NCBI RefSeq assembly: GCF_000001735.4
Contig: NC_003071.7
Coordinates: forward strand, 1,251,001-1,315,000
DNA length: 64,000 nucleotides
Direction: 5' to 3'
Origin: Arabidopsis thaliana
Lineage: Eukaryota > Streptophyta > Magnoliopsida > Brassicales > Brassicaceae
In this document: positions 49,741 to 61,601 of the stretch, piece by piece
Numbering within the stretch: position 1 is the first letter of the stretch
How the letters are laid out: each line of letters opens with the position of its first letter
Translations under genes and position numbers: made by a program
Notes under the pieces: generated by a model
The model's database searches: none
The model's input: the letters and a program-made list of their open reading frames with translations, nothing else
What the model was told of the DNA's origin: nothing

Positions 49741-51330
49741 ACACCCGTCCCCCCAAACAGGCCAAGATAGCGTGTTATTCATTCGGTCTTGCCAAACCTT
49801 TTCTTTATTTAAAATTCACCAACGAACAAACTTTAACCGCAATTTTTGAGACTTACTAACCTGGAGAAAAAGGGAAAAAGGGGTGAGTAAAACAATTTTA
49901 CTCAGTGAGGAGATCAAGTCTGTCCATTGGACATACAGTAAAAATGTTCCAAATATAATTAACGACCATTACTTAGCATAGATTCAGAATGTCTAACAAT
50001 CAAACAAACAAACATGCGCTCTTGCTCACAACAATATATTTTACTTTCATTTTCAGTTTTAGTATTTTACTTTATGGCTTCACAAGCCTATATTAACTTT
50101 GGCTACTCAAGCTTATTAATCTTGGCTACTCAAGCCTATTTTCTGGAAGAAAACGGCCCGTAACTCGATCTTTCCTCTCATTGCTCGTTAGCGGTTAATG
50201 ACCTGTAATGGACCGTCGGCCCAATTACAGTCCAACATCCTTAAATATCTTTTCCATTCTTTTTAGTTTTATAATCTCATATACATAATAATTTCTGTAA
50301 TTTAATATATAATAAATATATCAAATCATGTCACCAATGCATTTCAAATATCATGTTACTAACAACCTATCTTCACACAAATTCAAATAAATTAACAAGG
50401 AAAATTCTCGAGCCTATACTCAGCAACTATCAAAGAGTATATAAGGAAATAATTCATTGCATATCCGCAAATACCACCCTCACATTAGCCTAGTTGAAGA
50501 TGAAGAACAACTCTCTTCTCCTTTCTCCTTTAGACAAGTTACTAGCTTGCTTCCAAGCTCATACTATTGAACACCATCTTGGCTCTCCATCAACCAAGAA
50601 CTAAAACACTGAGTCTTGAAGACTCCTGCAAAGCTTAGGCTCAAACCTATCTTGTTTGCCCAACCAAACAATAAAACTCGTCATGGTTACTCCATACAAA
50701 ACCGTCACAGTAACATACTTATAAGTCAGGAACTAACCGTTAGAAACGTGATCCGACCGTTGATTATGTAGCCGATAGTATCATGAATAACTCCACCAAT
50801 TTACTATATGATCTGACTTCTATATAAGCTCCAAACGCTGTCGTCAACAAGCCATCTCGAACTGTTTTTTGGGGTTTTCTGGATTTGACAGACTTTGCAA
50901 ATATTTGTCCAGAAAGAAACGTGCATAACTTCTTGATTTTAAGTCTTATTGAAGATCCGTCAGTTGCTGTGGATTCTTGACAGCGTGTTCTTTCCAGTGA
51001 CACCTTAGTCCTTATCTGAGTCCTTCTGGTCTGTCGGGAATTTAGCCTGTAAGAAACATTCTTGAAACTGTTCTTCCTTTTCCTCCTTTCTCTTCTTCTT
51101 TGTTCTTTTTCTTTCCTTCGACTGATCACAACATCACCATCTATGATCTGCTACAAAATATACTCATCACTGGTTTGCCATCATCGTTGAACGGTCTCGT
51201 CTCCGTCGCCATTTGTTTTGGTGGTGAAAAGTTAAGATCTGTGACGTCTCCTCCATCACCGCTTCCATTTTCTTCGTCACAACCGATCTCTTCCCATCCT
51301 TCTATTCTTCTCCAGTCATAACGTGTCCTC
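49738..51330. mobile_element. Probable LTR-retrotransposon LTR fossil
   Basis: Begins near tataacacccgtcccccc and contains the gtgagtaaaa and actcagtgag pair common in plant Gypsy LTRs. The rest lacks coding sequence. Its ends and any target duplication were not resolved, so the limits are approximate and the element looks broken. Confidence 0.4.
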
Positions 51331-51357
51331 TTAATTAGATCAAGTTCTATTATCCAA

Positions 51358-51960
51358 CTAGATTTTGACCCGCGGTATACTGCGGGGCTAGATTTTTAAT
51401 AAAATTTGTTATATAAAATGTATATGTAGATATTTGCTTTATTAATATTGTTTGTTTTGTTTAATGTTTAAGATAATGTATATATAGATTTTAATTGTTA
51501 TATCTAGGATTTCACCCGTAGTATATCGTTTCGTATTATTATCGATCCAAACCCGTCATACCATCTAATCCTGCACAGTGAAATTAAACATATCTAATGG
51601 ATTTCACTTGTCTTGTAATACTATCGACCAAACCCGTCCTACCACTACACCCGTTCGGTAAAATTAGACATTATTTTGTTATTTTTGTTTTAATAATACT
51701 TTAATTTAAAAAATATTTAATTCAAATCAATTTAAAAGTTTTATTTTGAATGGTTATTTAATTGTTGTAAAGTTTATATATTATAATATTATAAACACGT
51801 CCTACCATCTAGTCCTACTATCTAATCCTATTCGGTAAAATAAATTTTTATTTTTTTAATAATATTTTTATTAAAAGATTTATAATTTAAATCAATTTAA
51901 AGTTTTCTTTCAAATGATTATTTAATTTTTAAATATTTTAACTATTTTGGCAAAAATAAT
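51358..51960 (-). mobile_element. Helitron (ATREP-like) 3' end, with a second nested end
   Basis: On the minus strand, a GC hairpin (complement of cccgcggtatactgcgggg, 51369-51387) is followed by tcaaaatctag and T, a classic Helitron CTAG-T terminus at 51358. A second, weaker terminus lies at 51504-51530 (ctaggatttcacccgtagta, read as its complement). The body to about 51960 is AT-rich and noncoding. The 5' TC end was not found. Confidence 0.6.
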
Positions 51961-52439
51961 TAGGCCATGGAATAATAGCATATTCCTTTGAATAAGATTT
52001 GCTTTGATTTGGTAGTTAATTTTCGCATTGAATAAGCCTGTGGCAGCCATTGTAAATAAGTTCCAACTCCAGAATTTATTTCACAAAATGGCTGCAAAAA
52101 TGTATATGTAGATGGTGGTTCAGCTCTCTCAGTCATATCTCCACGGATGACCTATCACCATGACAACAACGAAACAGTGGCTCACGATCTCTTTCTTTTA
52201 ATGAACGAATGACATCAACAGCACTAGCACAACTATAGCTTCTCCACTCTCAATGATTTTAGTGCTGCTCTTCTCAAGGGGTTTTGATTCATTTTTCTCT
52301 TTGACGGCACACTAAGAAGGAGATAGATACACCATTTTATATAGACACACAACACACGACAAAAACCCTTGTCGTATTATAGTAATGGGCCCTAATGGGT
52401 TCAACTCATAATGTTAAAACACAATTGTCTAATATGATC
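51961..52439. other. Spacer, nothing recognised
   Basis: Moderately complex sequence without a supported gene; possibly retroelement-derived. Confidence 0.35.
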
Positions 52440-52461
52440 GGGAGGGGGGTGGGGTGGGGGG
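52440..52461 (+). other. G-quadruplex motif
   Basis: Four G runs (3, 6, 4 and 6 Gs) are separated by single A or T bases, an almost ideal quadruplex-forming string in an AT-rich genome. It may lie within retroelement debris. Confidence 0.8.
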
Positions 52462-52479
52462 TTACATTGAGTAACCTTT

Positions 52480-52980
52480 CAACTCGTCCACAAAACTCAT
52501 GCTCCACCAAACAGCTTCAATCAAGCATTCATGAATGAAATGATTGGTAAGAAATCAAGGAGAAAACTAGAGATCGCTAATGGTGATTAGGTATGTGACT
52601 AGCTATGCTTGAGGGGTTCTATCACGGTAGTGAATTAATCTGTTATTGAACTTGTTGTCTAGGGATAACTTCTATGAAGTTTTGTTAACTGTCTGAATAA
52701 CAGATTACCCCATTCTTTGGAATCTTTTATCCATTTGATTGCCTGTTATTTACCTGCTCACTTATTAGTCTTCGTGTTATTGCCATTTCACATTTCAGTT
52801 TCATTTCATTTTTAATATTTCACACTAGGATTGTTAGAAACCAACAAATTTCTGCTTGGCTTGACTTAGTGAATTTTGATCATATCTTATTTGTTTGCAT
52901 CATGCCAGATTGGATTGACATCCTTAAGTACTACAACGACATGATAGTGCTTTTAGGTTAATTTATCAATTGACCCTAAA
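52480..52980 (+). mobile_element. Possible Gypsy LTR/leader fragment
   Basis: Sequence such as ttgtctagggataac and the segment ending aagtactacaacgacatga resembles the 3' portion of Athila-type LTRs. Limits and terminal repeats were not resolved. Confidence 0.35.
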
Positions 52981-53323
52981 AATCTATTATAACTTTTTGT
53001 GTACGATCAATTTGCACTTTTCTTATAATGGATAAAATACACATATAAATTAAATTTTATATCAGATTATCTCAAAATTGTATTTTGAATTTCAAACATT
53101 TTATCCATCACTACGAGACCATATTGTATTTGAAAGTCATCATTTTTCATATGTTTCTTCAATTTTTGTTAGAGTCATTCGAATGATGAATGAAAACATA
53201 AAATATTACATGAGTCTGTTTTCTTGATTACCAAAAACAAAATGCATGATGTTTTATAATGATCACAATCAAATTAAAAAAACGCATAAACATATCTGCA
53301 TGAGGGAATATTATTGTATTGGT

Positions 53324-53779
53324 TTAAGGTTCGAAAGAGACCGGAGCACCAATCTCCATCCCAACTCTACGGACACAATCATTCCATGTCTGTTTACTTT
53401 TTGGAATAGCCTTAGATGCAATTTTTTTATAATCATTCGTGGAGAATATGATTTTAACCAATGCAAGGTGACAATCTTTGCCAGTCTTCAATATATCATG
53501 ACAACATTCATTTGTCACTGGCGTCGTCCCATCCAACATGTTATTGAAAATCTCATCATCGCATTTGGAACTCGGCTTTTTAGGGCAAGCCAGAATATAA
53601 TCTTCATGTAAGCGGTGAGCAAGCTCTATCTCATATTCTGTTGTGGGTGAATCAGTTCCTTCCACTGGAGTTGGAGATATGTCTATATCTTCTAATATTT
53701 TATTCCGAGAGTAAATTGGACGAGCCATGTAAAATATTATTATAGATACAAGCATTACCATGGAAAAAGACTTTGCCAT
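53324..53779 (-). CDS. Prolamin-like (ECA1-type) secreted protein, copy 1
   Basis: Intronless, 151 aa from the ATG at 53779. A start at 53815 is also possible, but the 53779 start gives a clean signal peptide (MAKSFSMVMLVSIIIFYMAR) and is shared by all three copies. The mature part has six cysteines in the order ACPKKPSSKC, NECCHD, DCHLA, NDC. This is the Arabidopsis prolamin-like (PF05617, ECA1 gametogenesis-related) pattern, with conserved GTTPVTNECC and IPKSKQTWNDC. The family includes egg-cell and synergid secreted proteins that act at fertilisation. Function of this member is unknown. Confidence 0.82.
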   Translation of the reverse strand: MAKSFSMVMLVSIIIFYMARPIYSRNKILEDIDISPTPVEGTDSPTTEYEIELAHRLHEDYILACPKKPSSKCDDEIFNNMLDGTTPVTNECCHDILKTGKDCHLALVKIIFSTNDYKKIASKAIPKSKQTWNDCVRRVGMEIGAPVSFEP

Positions 53780-54662
53780 ATTTGTTTTTAGTTTTAGATG
53801 TAAGATTGGTGACATGAAACAAGAAAAGAAGAGATGTTATAGGACAATCGATAATGGTAATTAATTGATAAAACATTTATTCATTAATAGTTTTATGTTA
53901 CTGATATCATAAACCTCAACATTTAATAGTTTTGTTTAGAATATGTTTACATAAAAGACATAAGAAATTACAAGTAACATCAAAACACTTCCTCTCTCTT
54001 GAACTTGTTTTTATGTAAGACTTGTTTTACTGAATGTAATATTATTGTTCTGTAATATCTATGATTTGTGAAATAAAAAATATTATATATAAATTCAATT
54101 AAGCAAATTCTACAAAAAGTATTTTGAATAGATTTATTCAGCAAAAATAAGTTATAATATAATATTCTATATTTTAAATAATGTGTTACAAGAAAATATA
54201 TGAAAAGAATTTGATTAGCAGTATAATTGAACGACGTATATTAGCATATCAAGAAAATTTTATCTCTATAGGGTGACCCTATTATAGATGCGGGTAACAT
54301 TGTTTTTCTAAAAGCGCCATTAAACATCTATTTTAAAGGTCTTGTGTATAATCAATTTGCATTTTTCATTTAGTGTATAGCGTCCATATATAACTTAGAT
54401 TTTATATCATATTAGATCAAAATTGTATTTGGAATTCCAAACATTTTAACCACCCATGCGAGACAATGTTGTATTTGAAAGTTATTTCATATGCCTTTTT
54501 AATTAGTTTTTGTTAAACTTATTCGAATGATGAATAAAAACATAAAATAGTGCATGACTCTATTTTCTTGATTATCAAAAATAAAATGGTAGACGTTTTA
54601 TAATGGTTACAATCAAATTAGAAAAAGGCATAGACACATCAGCATGAGAGAACATTATTGGT

Positions 54663-55136
54663 TTACTGTTCGAAAGAGATCGGAGCACCAATCTCTTTGC
54701 TCACTCTACGAGCACAATCATTCCATGTTTGTTTACTTTTTGGAATAGCTCTAGATGCAATATTTTTATAATCATCCGTGGAGAATATAATTTTAACCAA
54801 TGCAAGATGACAGTCTTTGCCAGTCTTCAGTATATCAAGACAACATTCGTTTGTTACTGGTGTCGTACCATCCAACATGTTCTGGAAAATCTCATCATCA
54901 CATTTGGAACTCGGCTTTTTAGGACAAGCCAGAATATAATCTTCATGTAAACGGTGAGCAAGCTTTATCTCATATTCTGTTGTGGGTGAGTCAGCCCCTT
55001 CTACTGAAGTTGGAGATATGTCTACATCTTCTGATATTTCTTTTGAATAATGATGAATTTTCTGGGAGCAAATTAGACAAACCATGCTAAACGTTAATAT
55101 AGATACAAGTATTGCCATGAGAATAGACTTTGCCAT
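54663..55136 (-). CDS. Prolamin-like (ECA1-type) secreted protein, copy 2
   Basis: Intronless, 157 aa, starting MAKSILMAILVSILTFSMV at 55136. Same six-cysteine frame as copy 1. It differs by an insert after the signal peptide (IHHYSKE) and by a changed tail (RRVSKEIGAPISFEQ). Flanks up and downstream align with those of copies 1 and 3, so it belongs to a tandem DNA duplication of about 1.2 kb or more. No disabling change is seen. Confidence 0.82.
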   Translation of the reverse strand: MAKSILMAILVSILTFSMVCLICSQKIHHYSKEISEDVDISPTSVEGADSPTTEYEIKLAHRLHEDYILACPKKPSSKCDDEIFQNMLDGTTPVTNECCLDILKTGKDCHLALVKIIFSTDDYKNIASRAIPKSKQTWNDCARRVSKEIGAPISFEQ

Positions 55137-55837
55137 ATTTACTTTTAGTTTTAGATGTAAGATTGGTGATATGAAACAAGAAAAGAAGAGATGTTATAAG
55201 GCAATCAATGAGTTTATTTGGTTGATAAAACGTTTATTCATTAATAGTATTACGTTACTTACATCATAAATCTCAGCATTTTATAGTTTTGTTAAGAATA
55301 CATTAACAGAAGAAACTTATAAGATTTTCAAATGTAACTTTTAACATTTTCTTGGATCGAACATATTAGATTTTTGCGAAACTTGACAACAAAAACACTT
55401 TCTTTTTCTTCAAACTATTACAAATTAAAGTGATAGATTAAAGATAAAACAATTAAAAAAAAAGGTTTAAATGATTCTATTTGTTTTAATGAAGATGATT
55501 ATGAACGTTTAAATCCAAAATGAAACGGGCTTTATACTTGCGAATATCTATGAGCCTTACATGGTGATAACAGTAGGTGTTTTCGATTTTACTTTGGGCT
55601 TATCGTTACCTTTTTTCGTCTCGAGTTTATTGATTAGTTGGACTATGTAAATCTTTCTTTGATCCATCCTAAACCGCTAATAGAATTTCCATCTATATAT
55701 TCCACTGTTAGCCCTCTAGGCCTTAGCCTACTCCAATTTGTTCCACAAATGCAAGTTTTTGCTTCATCATGGAGGGTCGTCTTTACAAGTGATTCGGTTC
55801 AGACGCTACCCATCCTTATGGAGTACCAATTAAAAAA

Positions 55838-55985
55838 ATTTCTCCTTTATGGAGAAATCAATCCCAAATAAAAAAATTCCTCAAGGAGAGGTCATTCTTG
55901 TAAAAGTTCTCCTTTATGGAGAGATCATCCCTAAATACGTTCTCTTTTATAAAGAGATCAATTCAAAATTTCTCTTCTTTATGAT
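55838..55985. repeat. Degenerate tandem repeat around tttatggagagatca
   Basis: About four units of 35-45 bp, each with a ctcctttatggagagatca-like core, lie here. A related array is at 58253-58390. Each core is a near-inverted ctcc/ggag. Confidence 0.75.
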
Positions 55986-56506
55986 GATAGTGACTTCAAT
56001 AATAGCCTCTGTTTTGGAAAGATTTGTTATAAGCTCTATTTCTGTTTCAGTCGTACGAACGTTTATTGATCACTAATTGGTCACGATGTTGAGTTTATGG
56101 ATACAAATTACCAAAACGAGATTAAAACAAAATCACACATTGTCGTCAACAAGTTGTATGAGTCCACAAAAAGAAATGGTTGACTAACTATGTTAAAGTT
56201 AATGTGGTTTCCTGCTCAAATTTAATAGTCTAAGTAGTTTATTTGAATTTTTTTAGCCTTTTAGTTCAACACTAGGTGATTAAGTGTGAAAATAAGAAAT
56301 CTACACAAAAGAAATCAAGTATTCCTAACCAAAACAATGATGATGGACAAGTTTTGAAAAAGTTTATGTAACACTTTTTTGGTGAATGTAATATTACTCT
56401 TATGTAATATTGATGATTTGTGAAATATAAAATTATATATATAAATATATATATTTTCAAGTAAATATATTCTACAAAACGTGGTTATATATATATATAT
56501 ATATAT

Positions 56507-56543
<37 letters not shown>

Positions 56544-56690
56544 GTGATAAAAATCAAATTAGATATATTTATTCAACGAAAAAAATTACAAAATAGCAAC
56601 ATCATTAAACATGTGTTAAAAGAAAATATATGAATATATGAAAGCATTTGATTAGCTTTATAATTACACGACGTATGATTGCATGTAACA
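55986..56690. other. AT-rich spacer with TA microsatellite
   Basis: No gene. Alternating TA runs at about 56485-56507 and 56512-56538. Confidence 0.5.
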
Positions 56691-57088
56691 AATATTCTAT
56701 TGTATAGGTTAATCGATGGAGATAATAGTGTTTACAAAAATGCTATTAAACACCTATTTTTAAGCTTTGTATACAATGAATTAACATTTTTCTTGTAGTG
56801 TATAAAGTGTATATATAACTTAAATTTCATATCAGATTAGGTAGAATTTTTATTTTGAATTCCTAACATTTTCTACAACCTTGTGAGGCATGTTGTATTT
56901 GAAAGTTATCACTTTTCATATGCCTCTTCAATTTTTGTTAGACTCATTCGAATGATAAAACGAAAACGTAAAATATTGACTGGCTCTATTTTCTTGATTA
57001 GAAAAAATAAAATGGAAGCTGTTTTATAATGGTCACAATCAAATTAAAAAAACACATAAACATATCTTTATGAGGGAATATTATTGGT

Positions 57089-57544
57089 TTATGCTTCAAA
57101 AGTGACCGGGGCACCAATCTCCATCCCAACTCTACGGACACAATCATTCCATGTCTGTTTACTTTTTGGAATTGCTCTGGATGCTTTACTTTTATACCCA
57201 TCCGTGGAGAATACAATTTTAACCAATGCAAGATGACAATCTTTACCAGTCTTCAATATATCACGACAACATTCACTTGTCACTGGTGTCGTCCCATCCA
57301 TCATGTTATTGAAAATCTCATCATCACATTTGGAACTCGGCTTTTTAGGGCAAGCCAGAATATAATCTTCATGTAAACGGTGAGCAAGCTCTATCTCATA
57401 CTCTGTTGTGGGTAAATCAGCCCCTTCCACTGAAGTTGGAGCTATGTCTATATCTTCTGATATATTTTTCTGGGAGTAAATTGGACAAGCCATGTAAAAC
57501 ATTACCATGGATGCGAGCATTACCATGAGAAAAGACTTTGCCAT
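57089..57544 (-). CDS. Prolamin-like (ECA1-type) secreted protein, copy 3
   Basis: Intronless, 151 aa from the ATG at 57544; an in-frame ATG at 57595 would add an unlikely non-hydrophobic leader. Signal peptide MAKSFLMVMLASMVMFYMAC, then the same six-cysteine framework (ACPKKPSSKC, SECCRD, DCHLA, NDC). It is closer to copy 1 than copy 2 at its C-terminus (RRVGMEIGAPV). The three genes point the same way and share promoters by descent, so they probably share expression. Confidence 0.82.
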   Translation of the reverse strand: MAKSFLMVMLASMVMFYMACPIYSQKNISEDIDIAPTSVEGADLPTTEYEIELAHRLHEDYILACPKKPSSKCDDEIFNNMMDGTTPVTSECCRDILKTGKDCHLALVKIVFSTDGYKSKASRAIPKSKQTWNDCVRRVGMEIGAPVTFEA

Positions 57545-58252
57545 ATTTGCTTTTGGTTTTGGATGTAAGATTAGTGACATGAAACGAGAAAACAAGAGAT
57601 GTTATAGGGCAATGGGTAAGGATGTTTAATTGATAAAACATTTATTCAATAATAGTTTTATGTTACTAACATCATAAACCTCAACATTTAATAGTTCTGT
57701 TTAGAATACGTTTACATAAAAGACATAAAAATGTACTAGTAACTTTTAACCTTATTTTGGATCGAACGTATTAGATTTTAGGCAAACTTGAAGACAAAAC
57801 ACTTTCTTTTTTCTTCAATATATTACAAGTCAAAATGACAGATTAGAAATAAAACAATACAAATATATTAAGATTGGAAATATTTTGATTGTTCATAATG
57901 AGGATGATCATGGACGCTTTCAATCCAAAATAGAACGAGCAGTGTACCTGTGAACTATGATCCTTTCATGGTGATAACAATAGGTTTTTTTTATAAATGG
58001 GCTTAGCCTATAAACATGTCACCTTGGACTTATTATTACATAATTCCTTTCTAGTTTAAAGATTGGTTGGCGTGTAACTCTTTCTTTGATCAGCCTAAAA
58101 CCGCTAATAGAACCGCCATCTCTATCTTCCACCCTCAGCTTACTCCAGTTTATTCCACGAGTGCTAGCTTTCTCTTCGTTATGGAGGGTTGTCTTTACCG
58201 GTGTGTGGCTCAATTGATGTCCGTCTCATCCACGCATGGGGTACAATTTCAC

Positions 58253-58390
58253 AATTTTTCTCTTTTATGGAGAGATTGATCCCATTTTTTCTCTTTACGC
58301 AGATATCATTCTCGCAAAATTTCTCCTTTATTGAGAGATCATTCCCAAAAATTTCCTCTTATGAAGAGCTCAATTCATTTTTTATGAAGA
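58253..58390. repeat. Degenerate tandem repeat, second array
   Basis: Matches 55838-55985: units with ttctcttttatggagagatt and ttctcctttattgagagatc. It lies at the same position relative to prolamin-like copy 3 as the first array does to copy 2, so it was duplicated with the gene. Confidence 0.75.
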
Positions 58391-58720
58391 TATTAAATTC
58401 GTCTATAGCTTCCTTTCATATCCAACCTCTTTTATGCAATCTATGTTCAATTTCGCAATCATCTCTCCAGTTTTAATTTCGCCATCTATTAATTGCCCTT
58501 AACATCATTGAACCACTCTCATTTGTAACAATGAAATTAAATATCGGCCTTCAGTGTGGATCTGACCAACCATCACTACATTGCCTAACATCTTTTTGTT
58601 TCCATGAGTTCTTCAAATGTTGCAAGTGCATTTCGATGATTTTTCATTCTTTTTGAAGAAGCCCAGTCTTCAATGCATTATATTAAGGGGGAACATATCC
58701 TAGAATGTTTGATGCTCGCA

Positions 58721-59540
58721 TGTAACGCCTCGACCGCCCCTACCAGTGGACCCCCACGTTCTCTGGGCCCACCTCTATCTGATGGTCAGTACGCCACATC
58801 TGGGAGAGGTTTAAAAGAATTGATTTGGCCACCTATGTCACCAAAGTGCACTTATCTTTTCGGTCAAAGGTCCTAAGAGAACTGCACAGTTAAGCGTGCT
58901 TGAACTGAAGTAGTTTCAGGATGGGTGACCTTCAAGAAAGTGATCGTCAAAACCATGCGAGTGAGGACAAAGCATGGGGAAAGATCATTTGGTGATTTTT
59001 AAGATCGGTAACAAGTCTTTAAAGCCTCCTAGACATGGCACACCGACTGTTAGATAGGGGTGGGCCCATGGGCCTAAGAGAGGACGTGGGGCCCACTGGT
59101 AAGGGCGGTCAGGGCGTTACAAATGGTATCAGAGCCCAACCCATACGAGTGTGGAGTCAAGAAGGCTCACCTTATAGGGGGTGACAGTCTTGGTGCGCAA
59201 CGAGGACGTTGCGATCTATTACCCTGGGTGAATTGTTACACCCCGAATTCATGAATATGGTGGTGCATGCGAAGAGATTTAAAAGAATTGAATTTGCCAG
59301 GTATGTCACCAAATTGCACTTATCTTTTTGGTCAAAAGTCCTGAGAGAACTCTACAGTTAAGCGTGCTTGAGCTGGAGTAGTTTCAGGATGGGTGACCTT
59401 CCGGGAAGTGATTGTCGGAACTATGCGAGTGCAGACAAAGCATAGGGAAAGATCATGTGGTGATTTGTAGGGTCGGTAACAAGTCTTGAAAGCCTGCCAG
59501 ACGTAGCGCACTGACCGTCAGATAGGGGTGGGCCCATGGG
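58721..59540 (+). mobile_element. Cassandra-type TRIM retrotransposon
   Basis: A short LTR (58721-59121) starts tgtaacgcc and ends ggcgttaca. It is followed after two bases by the initiator-tRNA primer site tggtatcagagc (59124-59135). A short noncoding interior leads to a second LTR starting tgttaca (59234), which is incomplete at its right end near 59540. Both LTRs carry 5S-rRNA-like sequence, the hallmark of Cassandra. It encodes nothing and would have depended on other elements. The LTRs differ noticeably, so it is old. Confidence 0.85.
58872..58941 (+). other. 5S-rRNA-like segment in the Cassandra LTR
   Basis: gagaactgcacagttaagcg then tgcttg and aggatgggtgacct match the 3' half of plant 5S rRNA, including the internal control region read by RNA polymerase III. 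A second copy lies at 59341-59409 in the other LTR. It is not a 5S gene: the 5' half and flanks are absent. Confidence 0.85.
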
Positions 59541-60246
59541 AGGTGACATTTTTTTATGTTATCTCTTTGTTGGGAGGTGACCTTCAAGCGTTCTTTAATT
59601 CCCTTAGTCCCATCTGTTAACAAATGACCTCACACTCTGCTATAAGAACCAGAAAATTTAATCTTAAAAAACTTTAGAACCTTCATAATCCTCCTCATGC
59701 AAGCTTCTCCAACTTATTCACATAAATCCACAAAGGTGACTTAATAAATAATTGTGCGTGTTTCGTATCCCTCATATTAATTAGGGTTTTAAAATTATAA
59801 AAGTATCATATATCTACTTATATTTTGAAATGATATAACTTTTCTATTTTTTTTTATATATTAAAAAGTCTCCAATACTTTTCCAAAATGTACTCTTGTG
59901 TTTCCAAAATAGAAACGTCCGTTTCCATCACGTTTCCAAATTGAGTTTTTTAAGAAACGCGATTCTAAAGCGTTTCCAAGTATTTGCATTTTCGAACAAT
60001 TTCTGAAATGGGAAAGATACGTGAAACGGACATCAAATAATTTTTCCATGCAACGTAAGGATGGATTGATTTTGTTTGGTTATAATGAGGATGATAGTGG
60101 ACACTTTAAATCCGAAATAGAATGGGCAATATACTTTTAACTTTGACTTGTATCTATTGATGTTTATATGGGTTTAATAGCTCATTTAATTATATGGGTC
60201 TGTTTTTAAAAAAGCAGTCCATGTAGACCCATTTATCAAAATATAC
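59541..60246. other. Spacer after Cassandra
   Basis: No gene recognised. 60068-60130 repeats the aatgaggatgat, then ggacac and aatccgaaatagaatggg block seen at about 55490-55540 and 57896-57950, showing wider local duplication. Confidence 0.45.
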
Positions 60247-60249
60247 TAA

Positions 60250-60714
60250 AGAGTTATTGGTTTATGATTTCAAAAGAGTTTTAGTGATTTAAAATCTCAT
60301 GTAGAATCTGTTGTTATTCAATCAAGATTTGTTAAAATTATGTTAAAGTTTTGTGTTATTTATTTAAGATTTATAAGATGTAATCTAAAATCTTCATAAA
60401 TTTTGGGTTATTGGATTCATACTCTTATAAAGTCATTAAAAGTTTTGTGTTATTCAATTAAAACAAAAGAATCTCTGATTGTTAATGATTTCAATTATTA
60501 TGTTATTGGTTCATGACTTTCTACATTTTCTTCACAAAATAAAGTCATGGAAAGTCATGAAACGTATTATCAAAATAGAGAGATTGTTTGAGAAACTTTA
60601 TAAGATTATGAAAAACTAATCAACAAGATCAGAAAAAAACCCTCTAACAATACTTTCTAGGATGTGATTGAAGTCATCCAAATTCCTTGTAAATTAGGAA
60701 CCAATAACACCCCC
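60250..60714 (+). mobile_element. Tourist-like MITE, copy 2
   Basis: Flanked by taa (60247-60249 and 60715-60717). It begins agagttattggtttatg and ends ccaataacacccc, so the ends pair as ggtgttattggtt. Nearly the same as 12004-12504 in the same orientation. About 465 bp, noncoding. Confidence 0.75.
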
Positions 60715-61601
60715 TAAATGAGTTTAAATGGAGGAGCCCAACTAGACCCAATAATTAAATGGGGTTTTCTCAAAATAATTGAATACCCATTTTTTTGCCA
60801 AATAGAAGAATTGAAAATGAGTTCCGACGTTCTTTCCGATCTCAAGCCAACATCCTCTTGAATTTTTTGAACCTCGACAAATTTCAGTGGTGGGTTTTTC
60901 TCTTCTCCTCTAGGGTTTTCTGGTTTTGATTATCTCTGACCGAGAGCTGTTCTTTTTCTTCTCTTTCACAGATTCTCAAGTCTCTAACTTGGAGGAGATA
61001 GAAGAAATCTCATCATCAATCTCCATATCCAATCCCATTTCATAGGTATTTCTTATTAACCATTATTTTCCTCATATTTGTTCCATAGACTGCATCTTCA
61101 TAGGTATTTTCGATTGATTGAACAAGTAAACAAGAAAATAATTTAAGGTTTTTTCTGATTCTGAAATTCTAAATTCTAATCCTTTTGATGAAAATATGTT
61201 AGTGGACTTTTGATGAAGATATGTTGGTGTGTTTTGTGAATAATGCTTCGCAGAATTCTAAATTAAATGATAACTAGTTATTTTGATTTTAATTTTGCTT
61301 TGAAATCAAGTGCATTGAAAAACATTTATCCTAAATCAATTAGTCATGCTGCTATTAATAATTGTTAAAGTAGACCCTTATTTCTACTTGATAAGTACGG
61401 TTCCATAACTATTCCACATTCTCTGTATAAACTATAAAGGAAACACCTTTATGAACTGAAATATATATATTGAAATTTTGTGTTTTGGTGTGCAATTACT
61501 TAGTCACTCATGTATAGTCTTCAACCTCATAGTTTCTTTTGTTGATGATTCATAAAACTGATTATCATACTGAAGTTAATGTGTTTGTTCTGTTTTCCAG
61601 A
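60715..61601 (+). other. 5' region of the hAT transposase gene
   Basis: Likely untranslated leader with introns (acceptor ttttccag at 61600). The 5' terminus of the transposon was not identified. Confidence 0.4.

Noticed and set aside
58872-59409. 5S rRNA genes
   Set aside because: Only the 3' half is similar and both copies sit in Cassandra LTRs.
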